This document shows positions 17,307 through 26,141 of a DNA stretch of 64,000 nt, one piece after another. The stretch's first letter is position 1. Every line of letters begins with the position of its first letter. The translations under genes and the position numbers were made by a program. The notes beneath the pieces are model-generated. The model saw nothing but the letters and a program-made list of their open reading frames with translations. It had not been told where the DNA came from and did not search any database. The stretch is from assembly GCF_003062295.1 (NCBI RefSeq), contig NZ_PYCN01000007.1, positions 186,001 to 250,000 of the forward strand. Direction: 5' to 3'. Origin of the DNA: Bradyrhizobium algeriense (GTDB taxonomy: Bacteria > Pseudomonadota > Alphaproteobacteria > Rhizobiales > Xanthobacteraceae).

Positions 17307-17768
17307 TCATTGTGCTCGCTGCATCAATCTAGCGTATGCGGCGGCTGGAAACGGTGCCCCATACTCCCGCTCAAAGATCGCGTCGCTTACCCTTAATCGC
17401 AAGCTCCTGAGAGCCGCGACGAATGGCGACACAATTTCCTGTCGCTTGCTTTCAAACCTGAAGACAGAGCGCTCAGGAGACAACACGCTGCGCTTGTGGT
17501 CCGGCCAGAAACTTAGGTTGAGGACGGCCTGCGACGATCCCGCAGCGGCTCGCAGGCATAGATCACACTCCGGAGCGCCGATTAACAGGCGGATTTTTTC
17601 ATCGATGTAACCGTCGTGCAAAACGCGAACCGCATCACAAAGCTGTTCTAGAAACGGATAAACACTCGTCGTTATGTCCTCCTCGAATTGCTGCGAGCCG
17701 GAGGAGAATCGCAGCTTCATCCCCCTACTCTTGGGAGGCGATATCTCGATTTTAAGATCATCTCTCAT
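17307..17768 (-). CDS. hypothetical protein
   Basis: 153 residues starting MRDDLKIEISPPKSRGMKLR, with AAGGG seven bases before the ATG; a TTG start 8 codons upstream is less likely. The protein has no signal or membrane segment. It contains VYPFLEQLCDAVRVLHDGYI and a Cys pair in APECDLCLRA, with an alternating beta-strand pattern around LSFWPDHKR. It could be an immunity-like or small sensor protein, but no family is recognised. Its GC content is lower than its neighbours, which fits a recent acquisition. Confidence 0.6.
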   Translation of the reverse strand: MRDDLKIEISPPKSRGMKLRFSSGSQQFEEDITTSVYPFLEQLCDAVRVLHDGYIDEKIRLLIGAPECDLCLRAAAGSSQAVLNLSFWPDHKRSVLSPERSVFRFESKRQEIVSPFVAALRSLRLRVSDAIFEREYGAPFPAAAYARLMQRAQ

Positions 17769-17798
17769 GGGAAGGCCCTTTGGGACTCGCAACCGGGC

Positions 17799-18203
17799 CT
17801 AAGGCTCAATCACCGGGGTCCTGGAGGAGACGTGATGGCTGACGATTTTCCAGTCGTCATCTTCCCGAACGATGACCCAGCTTATCTTGACCGAGAGCGG
17901 CGGTTCGCCCTTGCTCAGGAAGAATGATGCGATGGCGGCCATGTTGATCACATCGGGGCCGACCACCGCGGTCCTTACTTCGGCAAATTGAACGGTCGGC
18001 GAGCGCCACCGTGGCAGGCCGTTGAAATAGGCCGCAACCCCTTCCCGGCCGTGATAGAGCGTCGGGTTCGAGCCGAAGAAAAACGCGTTCTTCGAGTAAA
18101 GCGATGCAAGCGCCTTCGCATCCAGCTTGCCGAACGCGGCCGCCCATCTTCCCATGATGCCGGAGACAACGTCGTCGGTCGCGCTGCGCTCGGACACCCC
18201 CAT
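17799..18203 (-). CDS. SnoaL-like / SgcJ-EcaC family protein
   Basis: 134-residue NTF2-fold (cone-shaped alpha+beta barrel) protein. The typical pattern is seen: an N-terminal helix with IMGRWAAAFGKLDAKALASL, then YSKNAFFFGSNPTLYHGREG and the closing strands KISWVIVREDDDWKIVSHHV. Members of this family are small hydrolases, isomerases or binding proteins, and the substrate is not predictable. The ATG at 18203 has AAGGGG eight bases before it inside the end of glnS, whose stop codon is at 18209, so the two genes are probably cotranscribed. Confidence 0.8.
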   Translation of the reverse strand: MGVSERSATDDVVSGIMGRWAAAFGKLDAKALASLYSKNAFFFGSNPTLYHGREGVAAYFNGLPRWRSPTVQFAEVRTAVVGPDVINMAAIASFFLSKGEPPLSVKISWVIVREDDDWKIVSHHVSSRTPVIEP

Positions 18204-18208
18204 AGCCT

Positions 18209-19891
18209 TCACCCCTTCCCGCCGACTTCCTTCGCAAAGGTGTCGCGCAGGCCGATGGTGCGGTTGAACACCGGCTTGCCCGGCGCCGAATCCTTGTCGC
18301 GCACGAAATAGCCCTGCCGTTCGAACTGCATCACCTCGCCCGAATTATCAGCGGCCACCGAAGGTTCGATGCGCGCGTCGGGCAATACTTCCAGTGACTC
18401 CGGATTGAGGTCAGCGGCGAAATTCGCAGCATTCGGGCTCGGGTTCGCGAACAGCTGATTGTAGACGCGGATTTCAGCCGGCACCGACTGCGCGGCCGAC
18501 AGCCAGTGCATGGTGGCCTTGACCTTGCGGCCGTCAGGCGCGTTGCCGCCCTTGGTGGCGGGATCGTAGGTGCAGCGGAGTTCGACGACGTCGCCTGCGT
18601 CGTTCTTGATGACGCCGGTGCATTTGACGAAATAGGCGTAGCGCAGCCGCACTTCATTTCCCGGCGACAGGCGGAAGAACTTCTTCGGCGGGTTCTCCAT
18701 AAAATCGTCGCGCTCGATATAGAGCTCGCGGCCGAACGAAATCTTTCGCGTGCCGGCTGCGGGATCGTCGGGATGGTTGACGGCCTCCAGCTCCTCGACC
18801 TGGCCTTCCGGATAATTCTCGATCACGACCTTCAAGGGCCGCAGCACCGCCATCCGCCGCTGCGCAGTCTTGTTCAGGTGCTCGCGAATGCAGAATTCCA
18901 GCATGCCGACATCGACCACGCTGTTGGCTTTCGCCACCCCGATGCGCTTGACGAATTCGCGCACCGCCGCCGGCGGCACGCCGCGCCGCTTCAACCCGGC
19001 AATGGTCGGCATGCGCGGATCGTCCCATCCCAAAACGTGACCGTCCCGCACGAGCTGCGTCAGTACGCGCTTCGACAGCAGCGTATAGGTCAGGCTGAGC
19101 CGGGCGAATTCGTACTGCCGCGGTTTTGAGGGCACCGGCAGCTTGTCGAGCAGCCATTCATAGAGCGGCCGGTGGTCCTCGAATTCCAGCGTGCAGATCG
19201 AGTGCGTGATGCCTTCAATCGCGTCCGACTGGCCGTGGGCATAGTCGTAGCTCGGATAGATCGACCATTTGGTGCCGGTGCGCGGGTGCTCGGCATGCAG
19301 GATGCGATAGAGCACGGGGTCGCGCAGGTTGATGTTGCCGGCGGTCATGTCGATCCTGGCGCGCAGCACGCGAGTGCCGTTCGGGAATTCACCCGCCTTC
19401 ATGCGCCTGAAGAGGTCGAGGTTTTCTTCCACCGTGCGGTCGCGGAACGGCGAGTTCTTGCCGGGTTCCGTCAGCGTGCCGCGGTTGACGCGGATTTCCT
19501 CCTGCGACTGGTCGTCGACATAGGCATGGCCGGCCTTGATCAGGCCTTCCGCCCAGTCGTACAGGCGCTCGAAATAATCGGAGGCGTAATAGAGATCGGT
19601 TCCCCAGTCATAGCCGAGCCAGTGCACGTCGGCCTGGATGGAATCGATATATTCCTGCTCTTCCTTGGTCGGGTTGGTGTCGTCGAAGCGCAGATGGCAC
19701 TTTCCGGCAAACTCCTGCGCGATGCCGAAATTAAGGGCAATCGACTTGGCATGGCCAATGTGCAGGTAGCCGTTCGGCTCCGGCGGGAATCGGGTCACGA
19801 TCCGGCTATGTTTTTTGGAAGAGAGATCGGCCTGCACGATGTCGCGGATGAAATCGCGCCCCGCCTCTGCCGCTACCGGTTCTGTGGTCAT
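18209..19891 (-). CDS. glnS: glutaminyl-tRNA synthetase
   Basis: Charges tRNA-Gln directly. The 560-residue class I enzyme has the HIGH motif at 44-47 in FPPEPNGYLHIGHAKS, DDTNPTKEEQEYIDSI, the tRNA-acceptor region and an LLSKR signature (KMSKS equivalent) at about 268-272 before a C-terminal anticodon-binding beta-barrel pair (about 340-550). Many alphaproteobacteria use the indirect GatCAB route instead, so a bacterial GlnRS here is notable. It is divergent from gltX, 141 bases away. Confidence 0.96.
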   Translation of the reverse strand: MTTEPVAAEAGRDFIRDIVQADLSSKKHSRIVTRFPPEPNGYLHIGHAKSIALNFGIAQEFAGKCHLRFDDTNPTKEEQEYIDSIQADVHWLGYDWGTDLYYASDYFERLYDWAEGLIKAGHAYVDDQSQEEIRVNRGTLTEPGKNSPFRDRTVEENLDLFRRMKAGEFPNGTRVLRARIDMTAGNINLRDPVLYRILHAEHPRTGTKWSIYPSYDYAHGQSDAIEGITHSICTLEFEDHRPLYEWLLDKLPVPSKPRQYEFARLSLTYTLLSKRVLTQLVRDGHVLGWDDPRMPTIAGLKRRGVPPAAVREFVKRIGVAKANSVVDVGMLEFCIREHLNKTAQRRMAVLRPLKVVIENYPEGQVEELEAVNHPDDPAAGTRKISFGRELYIERDDFMENPPKKFFRLSPGNEVRLRYAYFVKCTGVIKNDAGDVVELRCTYDPATKGGNAPDGRKVKATMHWLSAAQSVPAEIRVYNQLFANPSPNAANFAADLNPESLEVLPDARIEPSVAADNSGEVMQFERQGYFVRDKDSAPGKPVFNRTIGLRDTFAKEVGGKG

Positions 19892-20032
19892 CCTGGGTTC
19901 CTGCTAGGGATTGGCGAACCTTCTGCCAAATTCGCCCTTGTGAGCCAAGCCTACTTTGCCAATGGCTAAGGCTTTAGTTATGCACCGTTCCTGATATACA
20001 CCACCGCCAATTCACCTCAGCCCGCCCGGTAA

Positions 20033-21457
20033 ATGACTGATCCTATCGTCACACGCTTTGCCCCCTCGCCCACCGGCTTCCTCCACATCGGGGGCGCCCG
20101 CACCGCGCTGTTCAACTGGCTCTACGCCAAGAAGACCGGCGGCAAGATGCTGCTGCGGATCGAGGATACCGACCGCGAACGATCGACCGAGCCTGCGATT
20201 GCAGCCATTCTCGACGGCTTGAAGTGGCTCGAGCTCGATTGGGACGGCGAGGTCATCTACCAGTTCAGCCGCGCCGCCCGCCATCGCGAGGTCGCCGAGC
20301 AATTGCTGGCCAGCGGCAAGGCTTACCGCTGCTACGCCACCGCGGAGGAACTGACGGCGATGCGCGAGAAGGCGCGCGCCGAGGGCCGCACCCGTCTCTA
20401 TGACGGGCTGTGGCGGGACCGCGACCCCTCCGAGGCGCCTGAAGGCATGAAGCCGACCATCCGCCTCAAGGCCCCGCAGACCGGCGAGACCGTGATCGAG
20501 GACCAGGTTCAGGGCCGCGTGGTCTGGCAGAATGAGAACCTCGACGATCTCGTGCTGCTGCGTGGCGACGGCAACCCGACCTACATGCTGGCTGTCGTGG
20601 TCGACGACCACGACATGGGCGTCACCCATGTCATCCGCGGCGACGACCATCTGATCAACGCCGCGCGGCAGAAGCAGATCTACGACGCGCTCGGCTGGGA
20701 CATTCCGAACATGTCCCACATCCCGCTGATCCACGGGCCGGACGGCGCGAAGCTGTCGAAACGCCATGGTGCGCTCGGCGTCGAGGCCTACCGCGCCATG
20801 GGATATCTACCGGCGGCGCTGCGCAATTACCTGGTGCGGCTCGGCTGGAGCCATGGCGACCAGGAAATCTTCTCGACGCAGGAAATGATCGACGCTTTCG
20901 ACCTGCCGGCGATCGGGCGCTCCGCGGCGCGGTTCGATTTCGCGAAACTTGAGAACCTCAACGGCCACTACATCCGTCAGGCCGACGACCGCGAACTGGT
21001 GTCCCAGTTCGAGAGCGTACTGGATTACGTCCCCGAAGGCGCCGAGCTGAAGGCAAAACTCAACGACACCACCCGCGCGCAATTGTTGCGGGCGATGCCG
21101 AGCCTGAAGGAGCGCGCCAAGACGCTGATCGAGCTGATCTCGGGCGCCTACTTCATCTTCGCCGACCGTCCGCTTGAGATCGAGCCGAAGGCCGCCGCCA
21201 TGCTGACGCCGGAGACCCGCATCCTGATCGGCCAGCTCCGGACCGCGCTCGAGACCGTCACCGACTGGCGCGCGGAGACCACGGAAGCCGCCATGCGGAA
21301 TTTCGCAGAGCAGAACAACCTCAAGCTCGGTGCCGTCGCTCAGCCACTCCGGGTGGCGTTGACCGGACGCACGACTTCACCGGGAATTTTCGATGTTTTG
21401 GCGGTGCTGGGGCGGGAGGAATGCCTCGCCCGCCTCGCCGATCAGGCGGCCAGCTAG
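20033..21457 (+). CDS. gltX: glutamyl-tRNA synthetase
   Basis: Charges tRNA-Glu. The 474-residue class I enzyme starts MTDPIVTRFAPSPTGFLHIG, with HIGG in the HIGH place (residues 18-21), LLRIEDTDRERS, and KLSKR at about 243-247, followed by the helical anticodon-binding domain. The length is normal for the bacterial enzyme. It is followed by a hairpin and a palindromic repeat and then gltA. Confidence 0.96.
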   Translation: MTDPIVTRFAPSPTGFLHIGGARTALFNWLYAKKTGGKMLLRIEDTDRERSTEPAIAAILDGLKWLELDWDGEVIYQFSRAARHREVAEQLLASGKAYRCYATAEELTAMREKARAEGRTRLYDGLWRDRDPSEAPEGMKPTIRLKAPQTGETVIEDQVQGRVVWQNENLDDLVLLRGDGNPTYMLAVVVDDHDMGVTHVIRGDDHLINAARQKQIYDALGWDIPNMSHIPLIHGPDGAKLSKRHGALGVEAYRAMGYLPAALRNYLVRLGWSHGDQEIFSTQEMIDAFDLPAIGRSAARFDFAKLENLNGHYIRQADDRELVSQFESVLDYVPEGAELKAKLNDTTRAQLLRAMPSLKERAKTLIELISGAYFIFADRPLEIEPKAAAMLTPETRILIGQLRTALETVTDWRAETTEAAMRNFAEQNNLKLGAVAQPLRVALTGRTTSPGIFDVLAVLGREECLARLADQAAS

Positions 21458-21473
21458 AGCCCCGGGCTCTAGC
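21453..21473 (+). terminator. hairpin at the gltX stop codon
   Basis: GCTAGAGCC paired with GGCTCTAGC around a short centre, overlapping the gltX stop codon. Only a weak T-rich stretch follows (ATTATGTTTT), so termination is probable, not certain. Confidence 0.5.
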
Positions 21474-21480
21474 ATTATGT

Positions 21481-21534
21481 TTTGACGCGTTTTCTCTACG
21501 CGAACCGGGATCCACTTCGCTCGAAAACGCTATA
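21481..21534. repeat. rhizobial palindromic repeat
   Basis: TTTGACGCGTTTTCTCTACG, then CGAACCGGGATCCACTTCGC, then TCGAAAACGCTATA. The outer GCGTTTTC and GAAAACGC arms pair. The same element, interrupted, is at 12234-12312. Confidence 0.65.
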
Positions 21535-21695
21535 GAGCCCCTACCATATGGGGGTCCGCGGCCATCTTGCAGTGCACAGGGCAATAAGCTACGCCTTTGG
21601 CGCCGCTTCTAGACAATCCGGCTTCCCTTGCTGCTGCCGCGAAATGGCACAAGGGTCGGCGCGGTTTTTCGTAACGATTTCATCGGGGATTCACG

Positions 21696-23000
21696 ATGGA
21701 CGCAAAATCCAGCAACAAGACTGCAACGCTCACGGTAGGCAACAAGACCTACGATTTCCCGATCCTCAGCGGCACGGTGGGGCCTGATGTCATCGACATC
21801 GCCAAGCTCTACGCCCAGGCCGGGATGTTCACCTACGACCCCGGGTTTACCTCCACCGGAAGCTGCCAGTCGAAGATCACCTATATCGACGGCGACGCCG
21901 GTATTCTCGAATACCGCGGCTACCCGATCGAGCAGCTCGCCGAGAAGGGCGACTTCCTCGAGACCTGCTACTTGCTGCTTTACGGGGAGCTTCCGACGCC
22001 GGCCCAGAAGCAGGATTTCGACAGCCGCGTGATCCATCACACCATGGTTCACGAGCAGATGGCCCGCTTCTTCCAGGGGTTCCGCCGCGACGCCCATCCG
22101 ATGGCGATCATGGTCGCCGCCGTCGGCGCGCTGGCCGCGTTCTATCACGACTCGACCGACATCAACGATCCGAAGCAGCGCATGATCGCTTCGATGCGGA
22201 TGATCGCGAAGGTGCCGACGCTGGCCGCGATGGCCTTCAAATACACCATCGGCCAGCCCTTCATGTACCCGAAGAACTCGCTCTCCTTTGCCGAGAACTT
22301 CCTGCACATGTGCTTCGCGGTGCCGTGCGAGGAGTACAAGATCAATCCGGTGCTGGCTGACGCGCTCGACAAGATCTTCATTCTGCACGCCGACCACGAG
22401 CAGAATGCCTCGACCTCGACGGTGCGTATCGCAGGCTCCTCCGGCGCCAACCCGTTCGCCTGCATCGCCGCCGGCATCGCCTGCCTGTGGGGTCCGGCGC
22501 ATGGCGGCGCCAATGAAGCCGCGCTCGCGATGCTCGCCGAGATCGGTTCGGTCGACAACATCCCCGAGTTCATCGCCAAGGTGAAGGACAAGAACAGCGA
22601 AGTCCGCCTGATGGGCTTCGGCCACCGCGTCTACAAGAACTACGATCCGCGCGCCAAGATCATGCAGAAGATGTGTCACGCCGTGCTGGCCGAGACCGGC
22701 CATGGCGACGATCCGATGCTGAAGGTCGCGCTGGAATTGGAAAAGATCGCGCTCTCCGACCAGTACTTCATCGACCGCAAGCTCTATCCGAACGTCGACT
22801 TCTATTCGGGCATCACGCTGAAGGCGATGGGCTTCCCGACCTCGATGTTCACCGTGCTGTTCGCGGTCGCCCGCACCGTCGGCTGGATCAGCCAGTGGAG
22901 CGAGATGATCGAGGACCCGCAGCAGAAGATCGGCCGTCCGCGCCAGCTCTACACCGGCGTCGCCCGCCGCGATTACGTCGATATGGCGAAGCGGAAGTAA
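21696..23000 (+). CDS. gltA: citrate synthase
   Basis: Condenses acetyl-CoA and oxaloacetate to start the TCA cycle. The 434-residue type II (NADH-sensitive, hexameric) enzyme shows an N-terminal domain beginning with TLTVGNKTYDFPILSGT, the catalytic His region ILHADHEQNASTSTVR, GAANEAALAM-like GGANEAALAML, GFGHRVYKNYDPRA and the late catalytic Asp stretch YPNVDFYSGI. The start has GGGGA upstream. It is convergent with lpxB; a long inverted repeat separates them. Confidence 0.97.
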   Translation: MDAKSSNKTATLTVGNKTYDFPILSGTVGPDVIDIAKLYAQAGMFTYDPGFTSTGSCQSKITYIDGDAGILEYRGYPIEQLAEKGDFLETCYLLLYGELPTPAQKQDFDSRVIHHTMVHEQMARFFQGFRRDAHPMAIMVAAVGALAAFYHDSTDINDPKQRMIASMRMIAKVPTLAAMAFKYTIGQPFMYPKNSLSFAENFLHMCFAVPCEEYKINPVLADALDKIFILHADHEQNASTSTVRIAGSSGANPFACIAAGIACLWGPAHGGANEAALAMLAEIGSVDNIPEFIAKVKDKNSEVRLMGFGHRVYKNYDPRAKIMQKMCHAVLAETGHGDDPMLKVALELEKIALSDQYFIDRKLYPNVDFYSGITLKAMGFPTSMFTVLFAVARTVGWISQWSEMIEDPQQKIGRPRQLYTGVARRDYVDMAKRK

Positions 23001-23062
23001 GCGACGTCGTTACAAGACAATTCGGAAAGCCGGATGCGATCGTCGCGTCCGGCTTTTGTTTT

Positions 23063-23142
23063 GTAGGATGGGTAGAGCGCAGCGAAACCCATCGCCGTCG
23101 CAGGGTGGATCGATGGGTTTCGCTTCGCTCTACCCATCCTAC
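23063..23142. repeat. 31-base inverted repeat between convergent gltA and lpxB
   Basis: Arms 23063-23093 and 23112-23142 are reverse complements with one mismatch, around an 18-base loop. The arm motif GTAGGATGGGTAGAGCG is a repeat that I recall as widespread in Bradyrhizobium. Placed 62 bases after the gltA stop and 5 bases from the lpxB stop, it may end or stabilise both transcripts. Confidence 0.8.
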
Positions 23143-23147
23143 GAAAC

Positions 23148-24338
23148 CTACCCCCGCCGCGCCTGCCACATCGTCGCCAGCACGATATCGGCGGCGCGGG
23201 TGCTGGGTGGCTGGTTGCCGGTCGACATGATTCCGTCGATCTTGGCGAAGGCCTCGAGTTGCTTTCGTCGTGACTCAGAATCGCTCAACACCTCGCGCAG
23301 CGCGGCTGCGAGTTTTTCCGGGGTGCAGTCTTCCTGCAGAAATTCGGGAATGACGTTCTCGCCGATCACGAGATTGGCCAGGATCACCGAGTTCACCTTG
23401 ATGGCGCGGCGCAGGATCCAGGCCTCCATTGCGCCGGTCCGGTAGGCCGTCACCATCGGCACCCCGGCCAGTGCCAGCTCCAGCGTCACCGTGCCGGATT
23501 TGGCCAGCGCCGCATGCGCGATCCGGAACTTGGCCCGCTTCTCCTGCTCCCCGATCACGACCTGGGGCTGCACCGGCCAGCCCTTCACCGCGTCCACGAC
23601 CGCTTCCTGCAGATGCGGCATGGTCGGCAGCACCAGTTCGAACGTCACGCCCTGCTCCTGCAGCCGGGCGACCGCCTGACCGAACACTGCCATGTGGTGG
23701 CGGATTTCGCTGCGCCGGCTTCCCGGCAGCACCAGCAGAACCGGCGGCGATTCCGTCCGCCGCGCGGCTTCATCCACGTTCGGGCGCAGCTGAGTCAGCT
23801 GCTCGGTCAGGGGATGGCCGACATAGCTGCAGGGCGGCCCGTGCAGCCTGCGATAGGCCTCGGGTTCGAACGGCAGCAGCGCCAGCACGTGATCGACGTA
23901 TTTCACCATCGCGCGCGCCCGGCCGGGCCGCCACGCCCAGACCGAGGGCGACACATAATCGACGATCGGAATCCCGGGGTCCTTGGCGCGAACGCGTTTG
24001 GCGACGCGATGGGTGAAGTCCGGACTGTCGATGATGACGAGAATATCCGGCGCCGCCTCCGTCACCGCGATGGCCGTTTCCTTGATCAGGCCCAGGATCT
24101 TCGGCAGGTCTTTGACGACGGCGGCAAGCCCGATGATCGACAGCTCTTCGATCGGAAACAGCGACTCCAGGCCTTCGCGCGCCATCGCACGGCCGCCGAC
24201 GCCTTCGAACTGCACCCCGTCGCCAAGGCGCTGGCGCAGCACTTTCATCAAATTGGCGCCGAGGCGATCGCCGGACTCTTCCGTCGCGATCAGAAATATC
24301 CTCCGCTCCATCCCGGCGGTGGTGCGAGACGGCGTCAC
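23148..24338 (-). CDS. lpxB: lipid-A-disaccharide synthase
   Basis: Glycosyltransferase family 19 enzyme that joins UDP-2,3-diacylglucosamine and lipid X in lipid A synthesis at the inner membrane. The 396-residue protein shows IFLIATEESGDRLGANLMK, FEGVGGRAMAREGLES, DSPDFTHRVAKRV, YVSPSVWAWRPGRA, YVGHPL and LLPGSRRSEI. The start is GTG at 24338 and overlaps the lpxI stop (GTGA), so the two are translationally coupled. It ends the long envelope gene run. Confidence 0.96.
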   Translation of the reverse strand: MTPSRTTAGMERRIFLIATEESGDRLGANLMKVLRQRLGDGVQFEGVGGRAMAREGLESLFPIEELSIIGLAAVVKDLPKILGLIKETAIAVTEAAPDILVIIDSPDFTHRVAKRVRAKDPGIPIVDYVSPSVWAWRPGRARAMVKYVDHVLALLPFEPEAYRRLHGPPCSYVGHPLTEQLTQLRPNVDEAARRTESPPVLLVLPGSRRSEIRHHMAVFGQAVARLQEQGVTFELVLPTMPHLQEAVVDAVKGWPVQPQVVIGEQEKRAKFRIAHAALAKSGTVTLELALAGVPMVTAYRTGAMEAWILRRAIKVNSVILANLVIGENVIPEFLQEDCTPEKLAAALREVLSDSESRRKQLEAFAKIDGIMSTGNQPPSTRAADIVLATMWQARRG

Positions 24339-25192
24339 GCTGATAGGCCCTGGATGAACAGGCCGGCGCTGTCTGCGGCTTCGATCATGGCTTGCGAGTC
24401 CGCGGCAATCGTATGGCCGGCGATCACGGCGATGCCGGCGAGCCCAGCCTTGGCTGCGCCCTCGATGGTCTTGGCGCCCACGGCCGGTAGGTCGAAGCGC
24501 AAATCCTGGCCGCTCTTGGGCGCCTTCACCAGCACGCCGCGGCCGGATTTGGCGCGAATGCGCCCGGCCTCGCGCAGCCGCGCCACGCGCACCAACAGCC
24601 CGTCAGTGCCCTCGATGTCCTCGACCGCCACCACATGTCCGTCGATTACGACCACGGCCTGGCCGATGTCGAAGGGCCCGAGCGCGCCGAGCACCTCCCG
24701 CCCCTTGGCGATATCAGCGGCGGCAACGGCATCGGGCGCGGCGCGGGCGATGTTTCCCTCCGGCATCAGAATATCGGGGGCGACATCCCGGATGCCGACC
24801 ATCCGAAAACCGTCCTGTTCGAGGATGCGGCCGATCCCCGACAGCAGATGGTCGTCGCCGCCACGAAACGCCGCCCAGACGCGGCCGAGCACGCGGATCG
24901 TTCCCCAGTCCAGCCTGATTTCCGACAGTGCCGGGCGCAACAGCGTGCCGATGAAGATCAGGTCGCGGCAGCCCTCGCTGCGGAACAGTTTTGTGGCGCG
25001 GCCGAGTTGCCCGACCGAGATCCAGTGATGGCGGAAGCGCTCGACGCGCGCCGGATCGCAGGCGCCGCGCAGCGCGAACAGCACGGGCGCGATCCCGCGC
25101 TGGCTAAGCGAATCAGCCACCGCGAACGGCATGGCGCCACCTCCTGCGATGACGCCGACGGGGGAAGAAATGTCAGAAGCCGCTGAAATCAT
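24335..25192 (-). CDS. lpxI: UDP-2,3-diacylglucosamine pyrophosphatase LpxI
   Basis: Hydrolyses UDP-2,3-diacylglucosamine to lipid X, the role played by LpxH in E. coli; LpxI is the usual form in alphaproteobacteria. The 285-residue protein has the DUF1009 pattern: VGVIAGGGAMPFAVADSL at the N-terminus, VGQLGRATKLFRSEGCRDLI, and the C-terminal GRGVLVKAPKSGQDLRFDLP and VGAKTIEGAAKAGLAGIAV. The start at 25192 (MISAASDISS) is chosen; longer in-frame starts would overlap lpxA. It lies between lpxA and lpxB, its standard position. Confidence 0.93.
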   Translation of the reverse strand: MISAASDISSPVGVIAGGGAMPFAVADSLSQRGIAPVLFALRGACDPARVERFRHHWISVGQLGRATKLFRSEGCRDLIFIGTLLRPALSEIRLDWGTIRVLGRVWAAFRGGDDHLLSGIGRILEQDGFRMVGIRDVAPDILMPEGNIARAAPDAVAAADIAKGREVLGALGPFDIGQAVVVIDGHVVAVEDIEGTDGLLVRVARLREAGRIRAKSGRGVLVKAPKSGQDLRFDLPAVGAKTIEGAAKAGLAGIAVIAGHTIAADSQAMIEAADSAGLFIQGLSA

Positions 25193-25211
25193 GGCTGCGG
25201 CGATCCCGTCA

Positions 25212-26015
25212 TCAATGCTTGTTGCCGTTATCGGCCGGAAGACAGAGCGCGCGATGCTTGCCTTGCGCGATGAAGGCGAGGATTTCGGCAATCGCCGGAT
25301 CCTCTGCAGCCAGCGGCTGCACTGAATTCAGCCGCTCGGCAAAGATGCCGGGGCCGTGAAACAGGCTTTGATAGAACGCGCGCACTTTCGCCAGCCGCTC
25401 CTTGGTGAACTTGCGGCGCTTCATGCCGATGATGTTCAGCCCTTCGAGAGCAGCATACTGACCGTTGGCGAGACCGAATGGAATGATATCTCCGCGCACG
25501 CCGCAGACGCCGCCGACCATCACCTGCGATCCAATCCGGGTGAACTGGTGCACGGCCGACAGCCCGCCAATGAAGACGAAATCGCCGATCTCGCAGTGAC
25601 CGCCGAGCGTGGCGGAGGTTGCAAAAATCACATCATTGCCGACCTGGCAGTCGTGCCCGACATGGCTGCAATTCATGAAGTAGCCGCGCTCGCCGACCCG
25701 CGTCACGCCGCCACCGGCAACCGTGCCGGCGTTCATGGTGACGGATTCGCGGATGGTGCAGCCCGCACCGATCTCGAGCCGGGTCAGTTCGCCCTTGTAG
25801 CTCAACGATTGCGGCGGGGTGCCGAGCGAGACGAACGGATAGATCGTGCAGCCGGCTCCGATCGTGGTCTGCGCGGTAACGTGAACATGCGCGATCAGAT
25901 TGCAGTTGGCGCCGATAACGACGTTGCGACCGATAATGCAATAGGGGCCGATTGTCGTCCCCTCGCCGATCACAGCGCCATCCTCAACCCGCGCGGTTGG
26001 ATCGATCGTACTCAT
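25212..26015 (-). CDS. lpxA: acyl-ACP--UDP-N-acetylglucosamine O-acyltransferase
   Basis: First step of lipid A synthesis. The 267-residue protein is a left-handed beta-helix with many hexapeptide repeats (for example AVIGEGTTIGPYCIIGRNVVIG) and the catalytic His region in NCSHVGHDCQVGND. It ends with a helical domain. The start MSTIDPTARVEDGA at 26015 is standard. A perfect small palindrome lies 79 bases upstream. Normally fabZ is directly before lpxA; here two other genes intervene. Confidence 0.96.
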   Translation of the reverse strand: MSTIDPTARVEDGAVIGEGTTIGPYCIIGRNVVIGANCNLIAHVHVTAQTTIGAGCTIYPFVSLGTPPQSLSYKGELTRLEIGAGCTIRESVTMNAGTVAGGGVTRVGERGYFMNCSHVGHDCQVGNDVIFATSATLGGHCEIGDFVFIGGLSAVHQFTRIGSQVMVGGVCGVRGDIIPFGLANGQYAALEGLNIIGMKRRKFTKERLAKVRAFYQSLFHGPGIFAERLNSVQPLAAEDPAIAEILAFIAQGKHRALCLPADNGNKH

Positions 26016-26093
26016 TAACCTGCCCAGCCCATCGATTGGACGCGAATATCGCGCGTTTTCGGGTGGTTAGCGCGACGTACCAACGCTGTCCAG

Positions 26094-26111
26094 TGACGTA
26101 TCGTTACGTCA
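26094..26111. promoter_or_regulatory. perfect palindrome before lpxA
   Basis: TGACGTA-TCGT-TACGTCA, seven paired bases on each side, 79 bases upstream of the lpxA start and just after the stop of the gene ending at 26142. It may be an operator or a transcript-end hairpin; no T-run follows on the minus strand. Confidence 0.45.
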
Positions 26112-26141
26112 TGTTGCGGCACGCTGGTATCAAGAATGTCA

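Noticed and set aside
19172..19969. 265-codon plus-strand frame
   Set aside because: Antisense of glnS; no start signal or domain.
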